DNA of 64,000 nt from Pilimelia anulata (GTDB lineage Bacteria > Actinomycetota > Actinomycetes > Mycobacteriales > Micromonosporaceae): contig NZ_BMQB01000011.1 in the NCBI RefSeq assembly GCF_014647895.1, positions 62,001 through 126,000 on the forward strand, in the 5' to 3' direction. The first letter of the stretch is position 1. Each line of letters starts with the position of its first letter. The position numbers and the translations under genes were made by a program. Below, piece after piece: positions 24,894-33,593 of the stretch. The notes beneath the pieces are model-generated. The model made no database searches. It was not told the origin of the DNA and saw only the letters and a program-made list of their open reading frames with translations.

Positions 24894-26525
24894 GTGTCCG
24901 ACGAGCTGCTGGACGCCGCGGCCGCGCGGCTCGCCGGGCCGGCGGCCGACGCGGCGCGCGCCCGGCTCCGCGCCCTCGCCGACCGCGAACCCGTACTGCG
25001 CGCGGGGATCCTCGCCGCGCTCGACGAGCGCCCCGGGCCGGAGCGCTGGCGGGAGTTGCTCGCCGAGTGGGCCGCCCGGGCGCCCGCGGTCCGGGCGCAG
25101 CTCGCCGAGCCGCCCGCCGGTGCCGCGCCCGCGCAGCACATCCACGCCGAGCACGACGGGACCGTCTTCGCGCTGGGCCAGGGCCACCTCGCCGTCCACT
25201 ACCACTCGCCGCCCGCGGACCCTCCCGCCGACCCGGCCGCGGGGCGCCGCCGGCGGGCCGGGCGGATCGGCGCCGCGGGTGCCGGGGCGGGCGCGGTCGG
25301 CGGCGGGATCGCGGCGGCGCAGGGCGGCGCGGGTGCGCTCGCGCCCGCGGCCGGGGCGCTGGGCGGCGGCGCGGGCTCCGCGGCGGGATCGGCCGCCGCG
25401 GGTGCTGCCGCGGGCGGCGCGGGTTCGGCCGCCGCGGGCGGCGCGGGCACGGCGGCCGTTGCGGGTGGCGCATCGGCCGCGGGCGGGTCGGTCGCGGGCG
25501 GCGCGGCGTCGGTCGCGGGCTCCGCCCTCGCCGGTACGACCAAGCTCGTCGTGATCGCGACGCTGGCCACCACCGGCGCCGGGGGCCTGGCGTACGTCGG
25601 GTACCGCGCGTACGACCGAACGACCTGCGCCGCGGCGGCCGACGGGCCGGACGACGAGGCGGTCCGCCGGGCCGCGCTGCGCACCGCCAACGACTCCTTC
25701 CGGTTCGCGATCACCGCCGGCCCGCACCGGCTGGACGGCGTGCGGTCGGCCGCCGCCGGCACGTTCCGGCTCAGCGGCGCCGCGCCGGCCGACGGCGCCG
25801 TGCTCGGCGACGACCTGTACCTGGTCGGCGCGGGCGGGGCCGCCACCGCGAAGCTGAGCGTCGCCGGGCTGGCCGCGGCCGACCCGCGCCGGCTGGGCGC
25901 CCGCCCGCTGGCGCCGGCCGAGGCGCTGGACCGGATCCGGACCATCCGCCGGGACGGCTGCCGGTACCGCGGGACACTCGCCGCGGACCGGGCCGGCGGC
26001 CCGCGCCCGGCGGGGGCGACCGCCTCCCCGAGCCCCGCGGCGCGGCCGTCGCCGACCGGTACGGCCGGGGACGGCGGCGGCGACCCGCCGTTCAGCGCGC
26101 TGGTCGACGAGCGCGGGCGGCTGGCGTCGATCGAGCTGGGCCGGGCCGGGACGGCGGCGCACACCGCGGCCCGGTACGACGGGTTCGGGCTCCCGGTCGC
26201 CGTCGCCCGGCCGAGCGAGCCGCCGCGCCCGTGGCGGGACCTGCTCGGCTTCTGGATGACCGGCACGCAGCCCGGCCGGCAGTACTACTTCCGGATCGAC
26301 GGGGAGTCGGTGCACCACGGCCCGAACGGCGGCGACGTCGGCAATCGCATCTGCGTGGGCCCGACCGCCGAGCTGCGGGCGGGCCCGCGGGTCCGGCTGC
26401 TCTGCCGGTTCGCCAACTCCGGCGACCCGGGCTCGGCCGTCACTGCCGAGTTCACCATGGTCGGCGGCGACCTGCGCGTCGCCGGTCCCGAGCCGATCGG
26501 CGGCACGTACCGCCGCCAGCGCTAG
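24894..26525 (+). CDS. Single-pass membrane protein with Ala/Gly linker, unknown function
   Basis: A 543-residue protein, GTG start at 24894 behind CGGAGG. Residues 1-75 are helical and charged. Residues 83-104 form a short motif, IHAEHDGTVFALGQGHLAVH, that recurs in the next gene. Residues about 126-214 are almost only Ala, Gly, Ser and Val, followed by one membrane helix (KLVVIATLATTGAGGLAYVG, 217-236). The remaining 300 residues are predicted outside the cell and include a Pro/Ser/Thr linker near 375-395. Similar GTv/aya-type motifs occur in actinobacterial signalling and conflict-type proteins, but I do not recognise this family. Likely co-transcribed with the next gene, 8 bases downstream. 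Confidence 0.75.
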   Translation: MSDELLDAAAARLAGPAADAARARLRALADREPVLRAGILAALDERPGPERWRELLAEWAARAPAVRAQLAEPPAGAAPAQHIHAEHDGTVFALGQGHLAVHYHSPPADPPADPAAGRRRRAGRIGAAGAGAGAVGGGIAAAQGGAGALAPAAGALGGGAGSAAGSAAAGAAAGGAGSAAAGGAGTAAVAGGASAAGGSVAGGAASVAGSALAGTTKLVVIATLATTGAGGLAYVGYRAYDRTTCAAAADGPDDEAVRRAALRTANDSFRFAITAGPHRLDGVRSAAAGTFRLSGAAPADGAVLGDDLYLVGAGGAATAKLSVAGLAAADPRRLGARPLAPAEALDRIRTIRRDGCRYRGTLAADRAGGPRPAGATASPSPAARPSPTGTAGDGGGDPPFSALVDERGRLASIELGRAGTAAHTAARYDGFGLPVAVARPSEPPRPWRDLLGFWMTGTQPGRQYYFRIDGESVHHGPNGGDVGNRICVGPTAELRAGPRVRLLCRFANSGDPGSAVTAEFTMVGGDLRVAGPEPIGGTYRRQR

Positions 26526-26533
26526 GGGACGGC

Positions 26534-26935
26534 GTGGAGGCGGATTGGATTCCCGCCCTGGCCGCCGCCGGCGCCGCGGCCATCGTCGAGGTGGTGCTGA
26601 CGGAGACCTGGCGGACGGTCCGGCCGCGGCTCGCCCGGGCCCTCGGGTGCGGCGACGCCGACCGGGAGCGCCGCGCCGCCGCCCGGCTGGACGCCACCGC
26701 CGCCGAACTGGCCCGGGGCGGCAGCGCGGAGCGGGCCCGGGTCGCCCGGGAGGTACGGCTCGCGGACCTGCTGGCCGACGACCCCGGCGCGGCCGGGCCG
26801 CTGCGCGATCTGCTCGCGGGGCTGCGCCCCGCCGCCCCCGGCCCGGTCCAGCGGATCACCGCGACCGGCGCCGGCACCGCCTACGGCGTCATGTACGGCA
26901 CCCAGGAGATCCACCACCACCCGCCGCCCGCCTGA
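26534..26935 (+). CDS. Small membrane-associated protein sharing a motif with its neighbour
   Basis: A 133-residue protein with GTG start at 26534. Residues 5-25 are a hydrophobic helix (WIPALAAAGAAAIVEVVL). Then comes a highly charged, probably helical region (DADRERRAAARLDATAAELA through LADLLADDPGAAGPLRD), ending in RITATGAGTAYGVMYGTQEI followed by His-His-His. This tail matches the 83-104 motif of the upstream protein. The pair may interact or bind the same partner through it (inference). Eight bases separate the genes. Family not recognised. Confidence 0.7.
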   Translation: MEADWIPALAAAGAAAIVEVVLTETWRTVRPRLARALGCGDADRERRAAARLDATAAELARGGSAERARVAREVRLADLLADDPGAAGPLRDLLAGLRPAAPGPVQRITATGAGTAYGVMYGTQEIHHHPPPA

Positions 26936-26939
26936 CGTC

Positions 26940-26990
26940 CCGGGCGCCGGCCACCGATCCCCCCACCCGGAGTCGATGGCCGGCGCCCGG
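26940..26990. terminator. Hairpin terminator between convergent genes
   Basis: A perfect 14-base inverted repeat, CCGGGCGCCGGCCA at 26940-26953 and TGGCCGGCGCCCGG at 26977-26990. It lies 4 bases after the stop of the preceding gene and faces the convergent S1 protease gene. Confidence 0.8.
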
Positions 26991-27125
26991 CCCGGCCGCG
27001 GCCCCGCGCGGGGCGTTCCCCGGAGCGGGTGCGTTCGTGGTGCCGGGGGCCGCCACGAGTGCACCCACTCCCGCGCCGCCCGGGCCGCCGGCCGGGCGGC
27101 GCCCCGCCGGGCGGCGCAGCGGGGC

Positions 27126-28406
27126 TCAGGGAGCGGCCGTCACCAGGGTGAGGTTCCACTTCTTCAGGGACTCGTTGACCGGTTGGAGGATCGACTGGTC
27201 GTCGGCGCCGCCCGGCGAGCAGGACGAGCGGCCGCCCGAGTGCAGGCCCACCGCCTTGTCGCCGGCCAGCCATGCGCCGCCGGAGTCGCCGCCCATCGAG
27301 CACGCCGTCGTGTACGCCAGGCCCTCGATCCTCAGCGTGCCGTAGTCGACGGTCTGGTCGACGGCCGTGACCGTGCCGCAGCGCCACTTCGACGTGTTGC
27401 CCGAGTGGCAGACGGACCGGCCGGTCAGCGGCTCGACCGAGCCGGTCACCGCGACCGCCGGGCCGCCCCACGTGTTCACCGCGGCGGACAGCGTCCAGTC
27501 CGCCTCGGTCACCGCGACCACGCCCATGTCGCCCTCGCGGGCGTTCACCGAGCGGCTGCCGCCGGCGTTGCTGGTGCCGATGCGGTTCTGCTTGCCGGAC
27601 TGCCCGTACGCGGGCTGGTCCCGGTCGTTGGTGCAGTGGCCGGCGGTCAGGAAGTGCTTGCCGCCGTCCGCGTCCGTCGCCGGGAAGCCGATCGAGCAGT
27701 TCGTCTCCCCGCCCGGCCACCACGGGCTGCCCGGCTGCACCGCGCCGCCCTGCTGGACCGGCGCGCCGTCGACCGCCACGATCGTGATCGCGTCGCCGAG
27801 CGGCCGCAGCCGGTCCAGCAGCGCCGCCGTGGCGGCGGTACGGGTCTGCCGGTCGACCCGCACGGTGACCCGGCCGGTGGCCGGGTCCGCACCCCAGCCC
27901 GTGACGCCCTCACCGTCGCCGACGATGTCGCGTACGGCCGAGGTCAGCTCGTCCAGCTCCGCCCGCGAGCGCGCGGCGGTCACCGGCCGGGCGCCGAGCG
28001 CGCGGACGGCGGCGGCTGTACCGGCGTCGGAGACGGCGACGACGAGGTCGCCGGTGGCGGCGTCGTACCAGCGCCCGGCCACGCCCGGCCCGGCCGGCAG
28101 CGCGGCGGCCAGCCGCTGGGCCCGGGCCTCGGCGGCGAGCCGGGCCCGGGCGGCGGCGGGGGCGAGGCCGAGGTCGCGGCCCAGCGCGGCGACGAGCGCG
28201 GCGGGCGGCTCGACGCCCGCGCCGGCCGGACCGACCGGCGAGCCGCCGGCCGCGACGCCGGGCACGGCGGCGACGGGCACGGCGACAGCGGGCACGGCCG
28301 CGGCGCGTGCGGCGGCGGGCGCGGCCACTGCCGGGGTGGCGGCGGGCGCGAGTGGGAGGGACAGCGCGCCCGCGGCGAGGGCGGGCCACAGCGTTCGGGG
28401 GTGCAT
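27126..28406 (-). CDS. Secreted S1 (streptogrisin/alpha-lytic type) serine protease with prodomain
   Basis: A 426-residue preproprotease. ATG at 28406 follows GGAG. A signal peptide (MHPRTLWPALAAGALSLPLA) and an Ala/Pro/Val-rich stretch precede a prodomain of the alpha-lytic type (LGLAPAAARARLAAEARA through TVRVDRQT). The catalytic domain has His in FLTAGHC, Asp in REGDMGVVAV and Ser in MGGDSGGAW. Paired Cys include those in CHSGNTSKWRCG. It is a chymotrypsin-fold extracellular protease; no C-terminal binding domain. It is divergent from the LuxR giant at 28.5 kb. Confidence 0.93.
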   Translation of the reverse strand: MHPRTLWPALAAGALSLPLAPAATPAVAAPAAARAAAVPAVAVPVAAVPGVAAGGSPVGPAGAGVEPPAALVAALGRDLGLAPAAARARLAAEARAQRLAAALPAGPGVAGRWYDAATGDLVVAVSDAGTAAAVRALGARPVTAARSRAELDELTSAVRDIVGDGEGVTGWGADPATGRVTVRVDRQTRTAATAALLDRLRPLGDAITIVAVDGAPVQQGGAVQPGSPWWPGGETNCSIGFPATDADGGKHFLTAGHCTNDRDQPAYGQSGKQNRIGTSNAGGSRSVNAREGDMGVVAVTEADWTLSAAVNTWGGPAVAVTGSVEPLTGRSVCHSGNTSKWRCGTVTAVDQTVDYGTLRIEGLAYTTACSMGGDSGGAWLAGDKAVGLHSGGRSSCSPGGADDQSILQPVNESLKKWNLTLVTAAP

Positions 28407-28540
28407 GGGAACTCCAGGGGAGAGGTAAGGAGGGGTGTCGCCGACGCTAGGCCCGGCGCCGGCGATTCGGAATTGGGGAAACCCCTGGTCATGCCGTTGG
28501 GCGCCGGTCAATGGCGCAGTATGGAACGGTGACGTCGTCG

Positions 28541-31237
28541 ATGACTCCCGTGAATACCGAGCTGATCGGGCGCGGCATGGCGCTGGCCGGGTTCGACGGC
28601 GACCGCCGGGTGGTGCTGGTCGGGCCGGCCGGGATCGGTACGTCGACGCTGGCCGCGGCGCTGGCCGCCCGCCGGCCGGCGCCGGCGGTGTGGCTGCGGC
28701 CGCAGCGGGCCGACCGGGACGTCCCGTACGCGGGGCTGGCCGAGCTGGCCGGCGTGCTGCCGGCCGGGCCGGGGACGGCGGCGGTGGGCGCGGCGGTCGC
28801 CGCCGGTACGGGCGGGGACCTGCACCTGCGCCAGCTCGTCGCGCACCTGCTCGGCCGGGTGCCGCCGCTGGTGCTGGTCGTGGACAACGCGCAGTGGCTG
28901 GACGAGCCGAGCGCCGGGGTGCTGGGCTGGGCGCTGCGCCAGGTACCCGACCTGCCGGTGATCGCCGCCGAGCGGGCGCCGGACGTACCGCGCCGGGCGG
29001 CGGCGCTCGGCGGGGACGCGCCGCGGGTGTGGCGGGTGCCGCCGCTGACCGTGGACGGGGTCGCCGAGCTGCTCGCCGGGGCGGGCGTGCACTACCGCTG
29101 GGCCGGGCGGGTACACGCGCTGACCGGCGGTAACCCGGCCCTGGCGCTGCGCCTCGCCGCGCCCGACGGACCGCTGCACGCCGCCGAGCCGGCGCTCCCG
29201 GCGGGGGTACCGGAGCTGCCGGCGGCCGTCCGCGAGCTGGTCGGGGAGTGGCTGGCCGAGCTGCCCGCCGACGCCCGGCGGACGCTGACGCTGGCGGCGC
29301 TGGCCGAGCCGGCGACGGTACCGCTGCTGCACCGGCTGGCCGGGCCCGCGGTCGACGGCCACCTGGCCGCGGCCGTGGCCGCCGGCCTGGCGACGCTCGG
29401 GGTGGACGGGCGGGTGGCGTTCCCGGCCGGGGTGGTCCCGGCGGCGCTGGTCGCCGGCCTGCCGCACGCGAAGCGGCAGCGGCTGCACGGCGACCTGGCC
29501 TCGGCCGACGACGACCCGGTGCGCCGGGCCCGGCACGCCGCGCTGGCCGCCGACGCCCCGGCCGAGCCGGTGGCGGCCGAGGCCGAGCGGGCCGCCGGCC
29601 TGGCCCACCGGCGCGGCGACCGGGCGCTGGCCGCCGAGCTGAGTCTGCTCGCCGCGCAGCGCACGCCCGACGCCGGCGGGGTGCCGCTGGACCGGGCGCT
29701 CGCCGCCGTCCGGGACGCCGCCCGGGCCGGCGACGCGGGCCGGGCCCGGGCCGCCGCGGGGCTGGTGCTGGACCGCAGCGAGCAGCCGCCGCACCGGGTG
29801 GCCGCGCTGCTGGCCCTGCTGGACACCGCCGGGCAGGACCTCGCGGACAGCGACGAGCTGTTCGCCCGGGCCGCCGCCGAGGCCGGTCCGCACCCCGAGC
29901 TGCTGGCCCGGGTACGGGTGCGGGAGTCCAGCCGGGCCAACGTCAACGGCGGCGACCCCGCCCGCGCGCTGGCGCTGGCCGCGCAGGCCGCCGAGCTGGC
30001 CGACCGCGGCGGCGACGTCACCACCCGGGCGCTCGCGCTGACCATGCAGGCCCGTACCGAGCGGCTGCTCGGCCGGCCGGACGCCGAGGCGGTGCTGGCC
30101 CGGGCGCTGGCGCTGCCGCTGCCGGCGGGGGCGCTGGACGTGCACCGGTCGCCGCGGTACCTGGCGGTGCGGCACGCGCTGTTCGACGACCGGCTGGGCG
30201 ACGCCCGGGCGGCGCTGCTGGCGCTGCTGCCCGAGGCGGAGCGGTCCGGCGCGGTGGAGGACACGGTGGACGTCCTGCGCAGCCTCGCCGAGGTGGAGGC
30301 GCGGGCGGGGGCGTGCGCGGCGGCGCTGCGGTACGCGCACCGGGCGGTCGGGCTGACCGACGACGCGGGGCTGTCCCCCGGCCCGGCCCGGTACACGGCG
30401 GCGCTGGCCGAGGCGGCCGGCGGCGACGCGGACCGGGCCGCCGACTTCGCCCGGCGCGGGGCGGCGGCGTCCGAGCAGGAGCAGGACCTGGTGTTCCTGT
30501 CCCGGAACCTGTTCGCGCTCGGTCAGGTGCTGCTCACCACCGACCGCCCGGTGGAGGCGCTGGCGGCGCTGGAGCGGGTCCGGGACCTGGAGGCCGCGCA
30601 GCGGGTGGCCGACCCGTCGGTGCTGCGCTGGCACGCCGACCTGGCGGAGAACCTAGCCGCCCTCGGCCGTACCGACGAGGCCGCCGAGCTGATCGACCGG
30701 ACCCGGCTCGAGGCGGCGGCGCTGGACCGGTCCGGGGTGGCCGTGCAGCTCGACCGCGCGGCCGGGCTGCTCGCCGCCGGGCGCGGCGACCCGGACGCGG
30801 CGGCGGCGCTGCTCACCGGCGCGGCCGGGGCGTTCGCGGCCCGCGGCCTGCCGATCGAGCAGGGCCGGACGCTGCTCGCCCTCGGCGCGGTCGAGCGGCG
30901 GCGGCGCCGCCGGGCGGCGGCCCGGGCGGCGATCCGGCGAGCGGGCGAGCTGTTCGACGCGGTCGGCGCCCGGCCGTGGGCCCGGCGGGCGGCGGCGGCG
31001 CTGCGCCGGCTGGACCCGGCCGGCGGCCGGGCGAGCGAGGTCGCGCTCACCGACACCGAGCAACGGATCGCCGACCTGGTGGGCCGCGGCGCGGGCAACG
31101 TGGAGATCGCGGGGACGCTGAGCGTCAGCGTGAAGACGGTCGAGGCGACGCTGACCCGGGTGTACCGGAAGCTGGGCGTCCGGTCCCGGGTGCAGCTCGC
31201 GACCCGGCTGCGCGCCGCCGCCGACCCGCCACCCTGA
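28541..31237 (+). CDS. LuxR-family LAL-type regulator with degenerate Walker A
   Basis: About 898 residues. The N-terminal STAND-like ATPase begins LVGPAGIGTSTLA, where the normally invariant P-loop Lys is Thr (residue 34). The Walker B region is LVLVVDNAQWLDEPS. A long Ala-rich TPR-like helical region follows. The C-terminus is a LuxR HTH: LTDTEQRIADLVGRGAGNVE, then SVSVKTVEATLTRVYRKLGV. ATP binding is therefore doubtful, while DNA binding looks intact. Starts at 28511 (ATG), 28529 (GTG) and 28541 (ATG) are all possible; I chose the last because MTPVNTELIGRG resembles the family N-terminus. The target is unknown; the divergent S1 protease gene is a candidate. Confidence 0.88.
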   Translation: MTPVNTELIGRGMALAGFDGDRRVVLVGPAGIGTSTLAAALAARRPAPAVWLRPQRADRDVPYAGLAELAGVLPAGPGTAAVGAAVAAGTGGDLHLRQLVAHLLGRVPPLVLVVDNAQWLDEPSAGVLGWALRQVPDLPVIAAERAPDVPRRAAALGGDAPRVWRVPPLTVDGVAELLAGAGVHYRWAGRVHALTGGNPALALRLAAPDGPLHAAEPALPAGVPELPAAVRELVGEWLAELPADARRTLTLAALAEPATVPLLHRLAGPAVDGHLAAAVAAGLATLGVDGRVAFPAGVVPAALVAGLPHAKRQRLHGDLASADDDPVRRARHAALAADAPAEPVAAEAERAAGLAHRRGDRALAAELSLLAAQRTPDAGGVPLDRALAAVRDAARAGDAGRARAAAGLVLDRSEQPPHRVAALLALLDTAGQDLADSDELFARAAAEAGPHPELLARVRVRESSRANVNGGDPARALALAAQAAELADRGGDVTTRALALTMQARTERLLGRPDAEAVLARALALPLPAGALDVHRSPRYLAVRHALFDDRLGDARAALLALLPEAERSGAVEDTVDVLRSLAEVEARAGACAAALRYAHRAVGLTDDAGLSPGPARYTAALAEAAGGDADRAADFARRGAAASEQEQDLVFLSRNLFALGQVLLTTDRPVEALAALERVRDLEAAQRVADPSVLRWHADLAENLAALGRTDEAAELIDRTRLEAAALDRSGVAVQLDRAAGLLAAGRGDPDAAAALLTGAAGAFAARGLPIEQGRTLLALGAVERRRRRRAAARAAIRRAGELFDAVGARPWARRAAAALRRLDPAGGRASEVALTDTEQRIADLVGRGAGNVEIAGTLSVSVKTVEATLTRVYRKLGVRSRVQLATRLRAAADPPP

Positions 31238-31243
31238 CCGCGA

Positions 31244-31336
31244 TCCACTGCGGCCGGACCGCGCGCGTCGCAGGCCGCCGGCCGCGCGTCCACTGCGGAC
31301 GGCCCGCGGCGCGCGCCGGAGGCCGCCGGCCGGCCG
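31244..31336. repeat. Imperfect 45-base tandem duplication
   Basis: TCCACTGCGG begins at both 31244 and 31289. In each copy a GC-rich stretch and then AGGCCGCCGGCCG follow, so a unit of about 45 bases is duplicated with changes. It fills the gap between the convergent LuxR and SulP genes and could form hairpins that act as a terminator. Confidence 0.6.
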
Positions 31337-31372
31337 GCCCGCAGGGGCCGACGCACTGCCGCGGCGACGCGC

Positions 31373-32833
31373 TCAGATCGGCTGGACGATGCGGACGCGC
31401 TCGCTGTCCGCGTTGTGCGTCGCCGCCCACTCCTCCAGCGCCAGCCGGGTCGCGTGGTCGAGGTGGCGCAGCGTGGACAGGTGCAGGTCGATCGTCCGCC
31501 GCTTCGGCAGCGTCTCCAGCCGCTCCAGCACCTGCGGCAGCCGCAGGAACGTCGCGCTGCCGACCAGCGTCACCCGGACCGGCCCGGGCTCCTCGTCCCG
31601 GACCACGACCTGCACCCGGGAGGTGTCCCAGGCGGTCTTGAAGACCGCCGCCGCGAGCCCGACGAGGATGCCCTCGAACATGTTCGTGGCGAGAATCGCC
31701 GCCGCGGTCAGCAGCAGGATCACCGCCTCGCCGCGCTGCTCCCGCCACCACTGCCGGGTCCGGGCGACGGGCAGCAACTTGGCGCCGGCGTGCAGCAGGA
31801 CGGCGGCCAGCGCCGCGATCGGGATCAGCCCGATCGCCGCCGGCAGCAGCGCCGCGAACAGCAGCAGCCAGGCGCCGTGCAGCACCCGGGACGCCCGGGT
31901 CCGCGCGCCGGCCCGGACGTTGGCGGCGCTGCGCACGATCACCGCGGTCATCGGCAGGGCGCCGACCGCCCCGCAGACCACGTTGCCCGTACCCTGCGCG
32001 ACCAGCTCCCGGTCGAAGTCGGTGGGCCGCCCCCGGTGCATCCGGTCGACGGCCGCCGCGCTGAACAGGCTCTCCGCCGAGGCGATCAGCGCGAACGCCA
32101 GCACGGTACCGAGCAGCGCCGGGTCCGCCAGCCCGGCGAGCGCGGCGGCGTCCGGCAGCCGGACCGCGGCCCAGAGGCCGCTCACGTCCAGCGTCGCCAC
32201 CGGTACGCCGGCCAGCGCGGTGACCGCGGTCGCGAGCGCGATGGCCACGAGCACGCCGGGGACGCGGCGGACCGGCCCGGGCAGCCGCGGCCAGAGCAGG
32301 ATCACGGCGAGCGTGCCGAGGCCGACGGCGCCCGCCCGGGCGGCGGCCGGCGAGCTGACGAGGCCGGCGACGAGGCCGGGCAGCCCGGCGAGCTTCCCGA
32401 CGGTGTCGTCCGGCGTCGGCCGGTCGGCGAGCGCGTAGACCTGGCCGAGGATGAGCACCAGGCCGATGCCGGCGAGCATCCCCTCGACGACGGCGACCGA
32501 GATCGCCCGGAACCAGCGGCCGAACCGCAGCAGCCCGAGCAGCACCTGGAGCACGCCGGCGGCGAGCACGGTGATGCCGAGGCTGTCGAGGCCGTGGGTA
32601 CGGACGCACTCGAAGACCAGCACGGTCAGCCCGGCGGCGGGGCCGGAGACCTGGAGCGCGCTGCCCGGCAGCGCGCCGGCGACGAGGCCGCCGACGATGC
32701 CGGTGATGAGGCCCAGCTCGGCGGGGACGCCGGAGGCGACGGCCACGCCGACGCAGAGCGGGAGGGCGACGAGGAAGACGACGAGCGAGGCGGGCAGGTC
32801 GTAGCGGAGCGTGCGCAGGCGGGCCGGGAGCAT
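31373..32833 (-). CDS. SulP family inorganic anion transporter with STAS domain
   Basis: A 486-residue SLC26/SulP transporter. It starts MLPARLRTLRYDLPASLVVF, and the signature region includes SGPAAGLTVLVFECV and the VEGMLAGIGLVLILGQ helix. About 10-12 membrane helices reach residue about 395. The C-terminal STAS domain (VRVTLVGSATFLRLPQVLER through TRLALEEWAA) is complete. Members carry sulfate, bicarbonate or other anions; substrate cannot be read from sequence, and no carbonic anhydrase is fused or adjacent. The ATG at 32833 follows AGGGGAGAC. Confidence 0.92.
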   Translation of the reverse strand: MLPARLRTLRYDLPASLVVFLVALPLCVGVAVASGVPAELGLITGIVGGLVAGALPGSALQVSGPAAGLTVLVFECVRTHGLDSLGITVLAAGVLQVLLGLLRFGRWFRAISVAVVEGMLAGIGLVLILGQVYALADRPTPDDTVGKLAGLPGLVAGLVSSPAAARAGAVGLGTLAVILLWPRLPGPVRRVPGVLVAIALATAVTALAGVPVATLDVSGLWAAVRLPDAAALAGLADPALLGTVLAFALIASAESLFSAAAVDRMHRGRPTDFDRELVAQGTGNVVCGAVGALPMTAVIVRSAANVRAGARTRASRVLHGAWLLLFAALLPAAIGLIPIAALAAVLLHAGAKLLPVARTRQWWREQRGEAVILLLTAAAILATNMFEGILVGLAAAVFKTAWDTSRVQVVVRDEEPGPVRVTLVGSATFLRLPQVLERLETLPKRRTIDLHLSTLRHLDHATRLALEEWAATHNADSERVRIVQPI

Positions 32834-32956
32834 GTCTCCCCTTCTGCGGTGCGGGGGTGTGCGCGGGTGGAGGTGGCGGCCCGCGCTCCGGCGTGGGAGC
32901 GCGTTCGCCGGCGTGTCACCGGTGGTGGTCGACCGTCCGCGGGCGCGGCGTACCCG

Positions 32957-33295
32957 TCAGCAGCGCAGTATTCGGACCGGGACCGGGGTGGCGGGCACGT
33001 CCGTGCCGTACGCGCCGGCGCCGCGGGTACCCCAGCGGGTCGCGGGCAGCTCCACCACGAGCAGGACGACGTCGGCCGCCGGCTGGGTCCGGTGCGCCGG
33101 CGGGGCGCCGGCCCGGGTGCCGCGCGGCGGCAGCCCGGCCGGGTCGGTACCGGTGAACAGCCCGCACCCGCCGGCCAGCCCGGCCGGGGTGTCGGCGGCG
33201 GCGATCCCGGCGGGCAGCGCGGCCCGCGCGGCAACGGGGTGCAGGAGCAGCACGGACACCAGCATGGTGATCACCACTGCTGCCCTGCGCCCCAC
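32957..33295 (-). CDS. Small secreted protein, unknown
   Basis: A 112-residue protein with GTG start at 33295 behind GGGAG, and a clear signal peptide (MGRRAAVVITMLVSVLLLHP, cleaved near ARAALP). The mature part is about 85 residues, rich in Gly, Pro, Ala and Thr, with two cysteines (GGCGLFTGTD and the terminal Cys in PVRILRC) that could form one disulfide. Family not recognised. It is upstream of the SulP gene in the same direction, 123 bases away. Confidence 0.55.
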   Translation of the reverse strand: MGRRAAVVITMLVSVLLLHPVAARAALPAGIAAADTPAGLAGGCGLFTGTDPAGLPPRGTRAGAPPAHRTQPAADVVLLVVELPATRWGTRGAGAYGTDVPATPVPVRILRC

Positions 33296-33386
33296 CGAAT
33301 ACTCCCGTTATGTCCGCGAATACACCCGCAGCCTACCGTGCCCTGAAAGTTCCACCGGCGCGGTCCATCGATCGGGGGCCCGGCGG

Positions 33387-33593
33387 CTACCCCTCGTCGA
33401 GCGCCAGCGCGCGGCCCGGGCAGAGGTCCACCGCCATCCGGACCGCGGGGAGCGCGTCGGCCGGCGGCCGCTCGGCGCGCAGCACGACGGTGCCGTCGAG
33501 GTCGTCCTGGTCGAAGACGCGGGGCTCGGCCAGCACGCACTGCCCGGCGCCGACGCACCGGTCCCGGTCGACGACGACCCGCACCGCCGTCAC
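33387..33593 (-). CDS. 3Fe-4S ferredoxin, P450 partner
   Basis: A 68-residue ferredoxin. It has three cluster cysteines in the order RCVGAGQC and later DLCPGRAL, the spacing of the [3Fe-4S] ferredoxins that accompany actinomycete cytochromes P450. Its GTG start (33593) overlaps the P450 stop as GTGA, so the two are translationally coupled. It would pass electrons from a ferredoxin reductase, not in this window, to the P450. Confidence 0.92.
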   Translation of the reverse strand: MTAVRVVVDRDRCVGAGQCVLAEPRVFDQDDLDGTVVLRAERPPADALPAVRMAVDLCPGRALALDEG

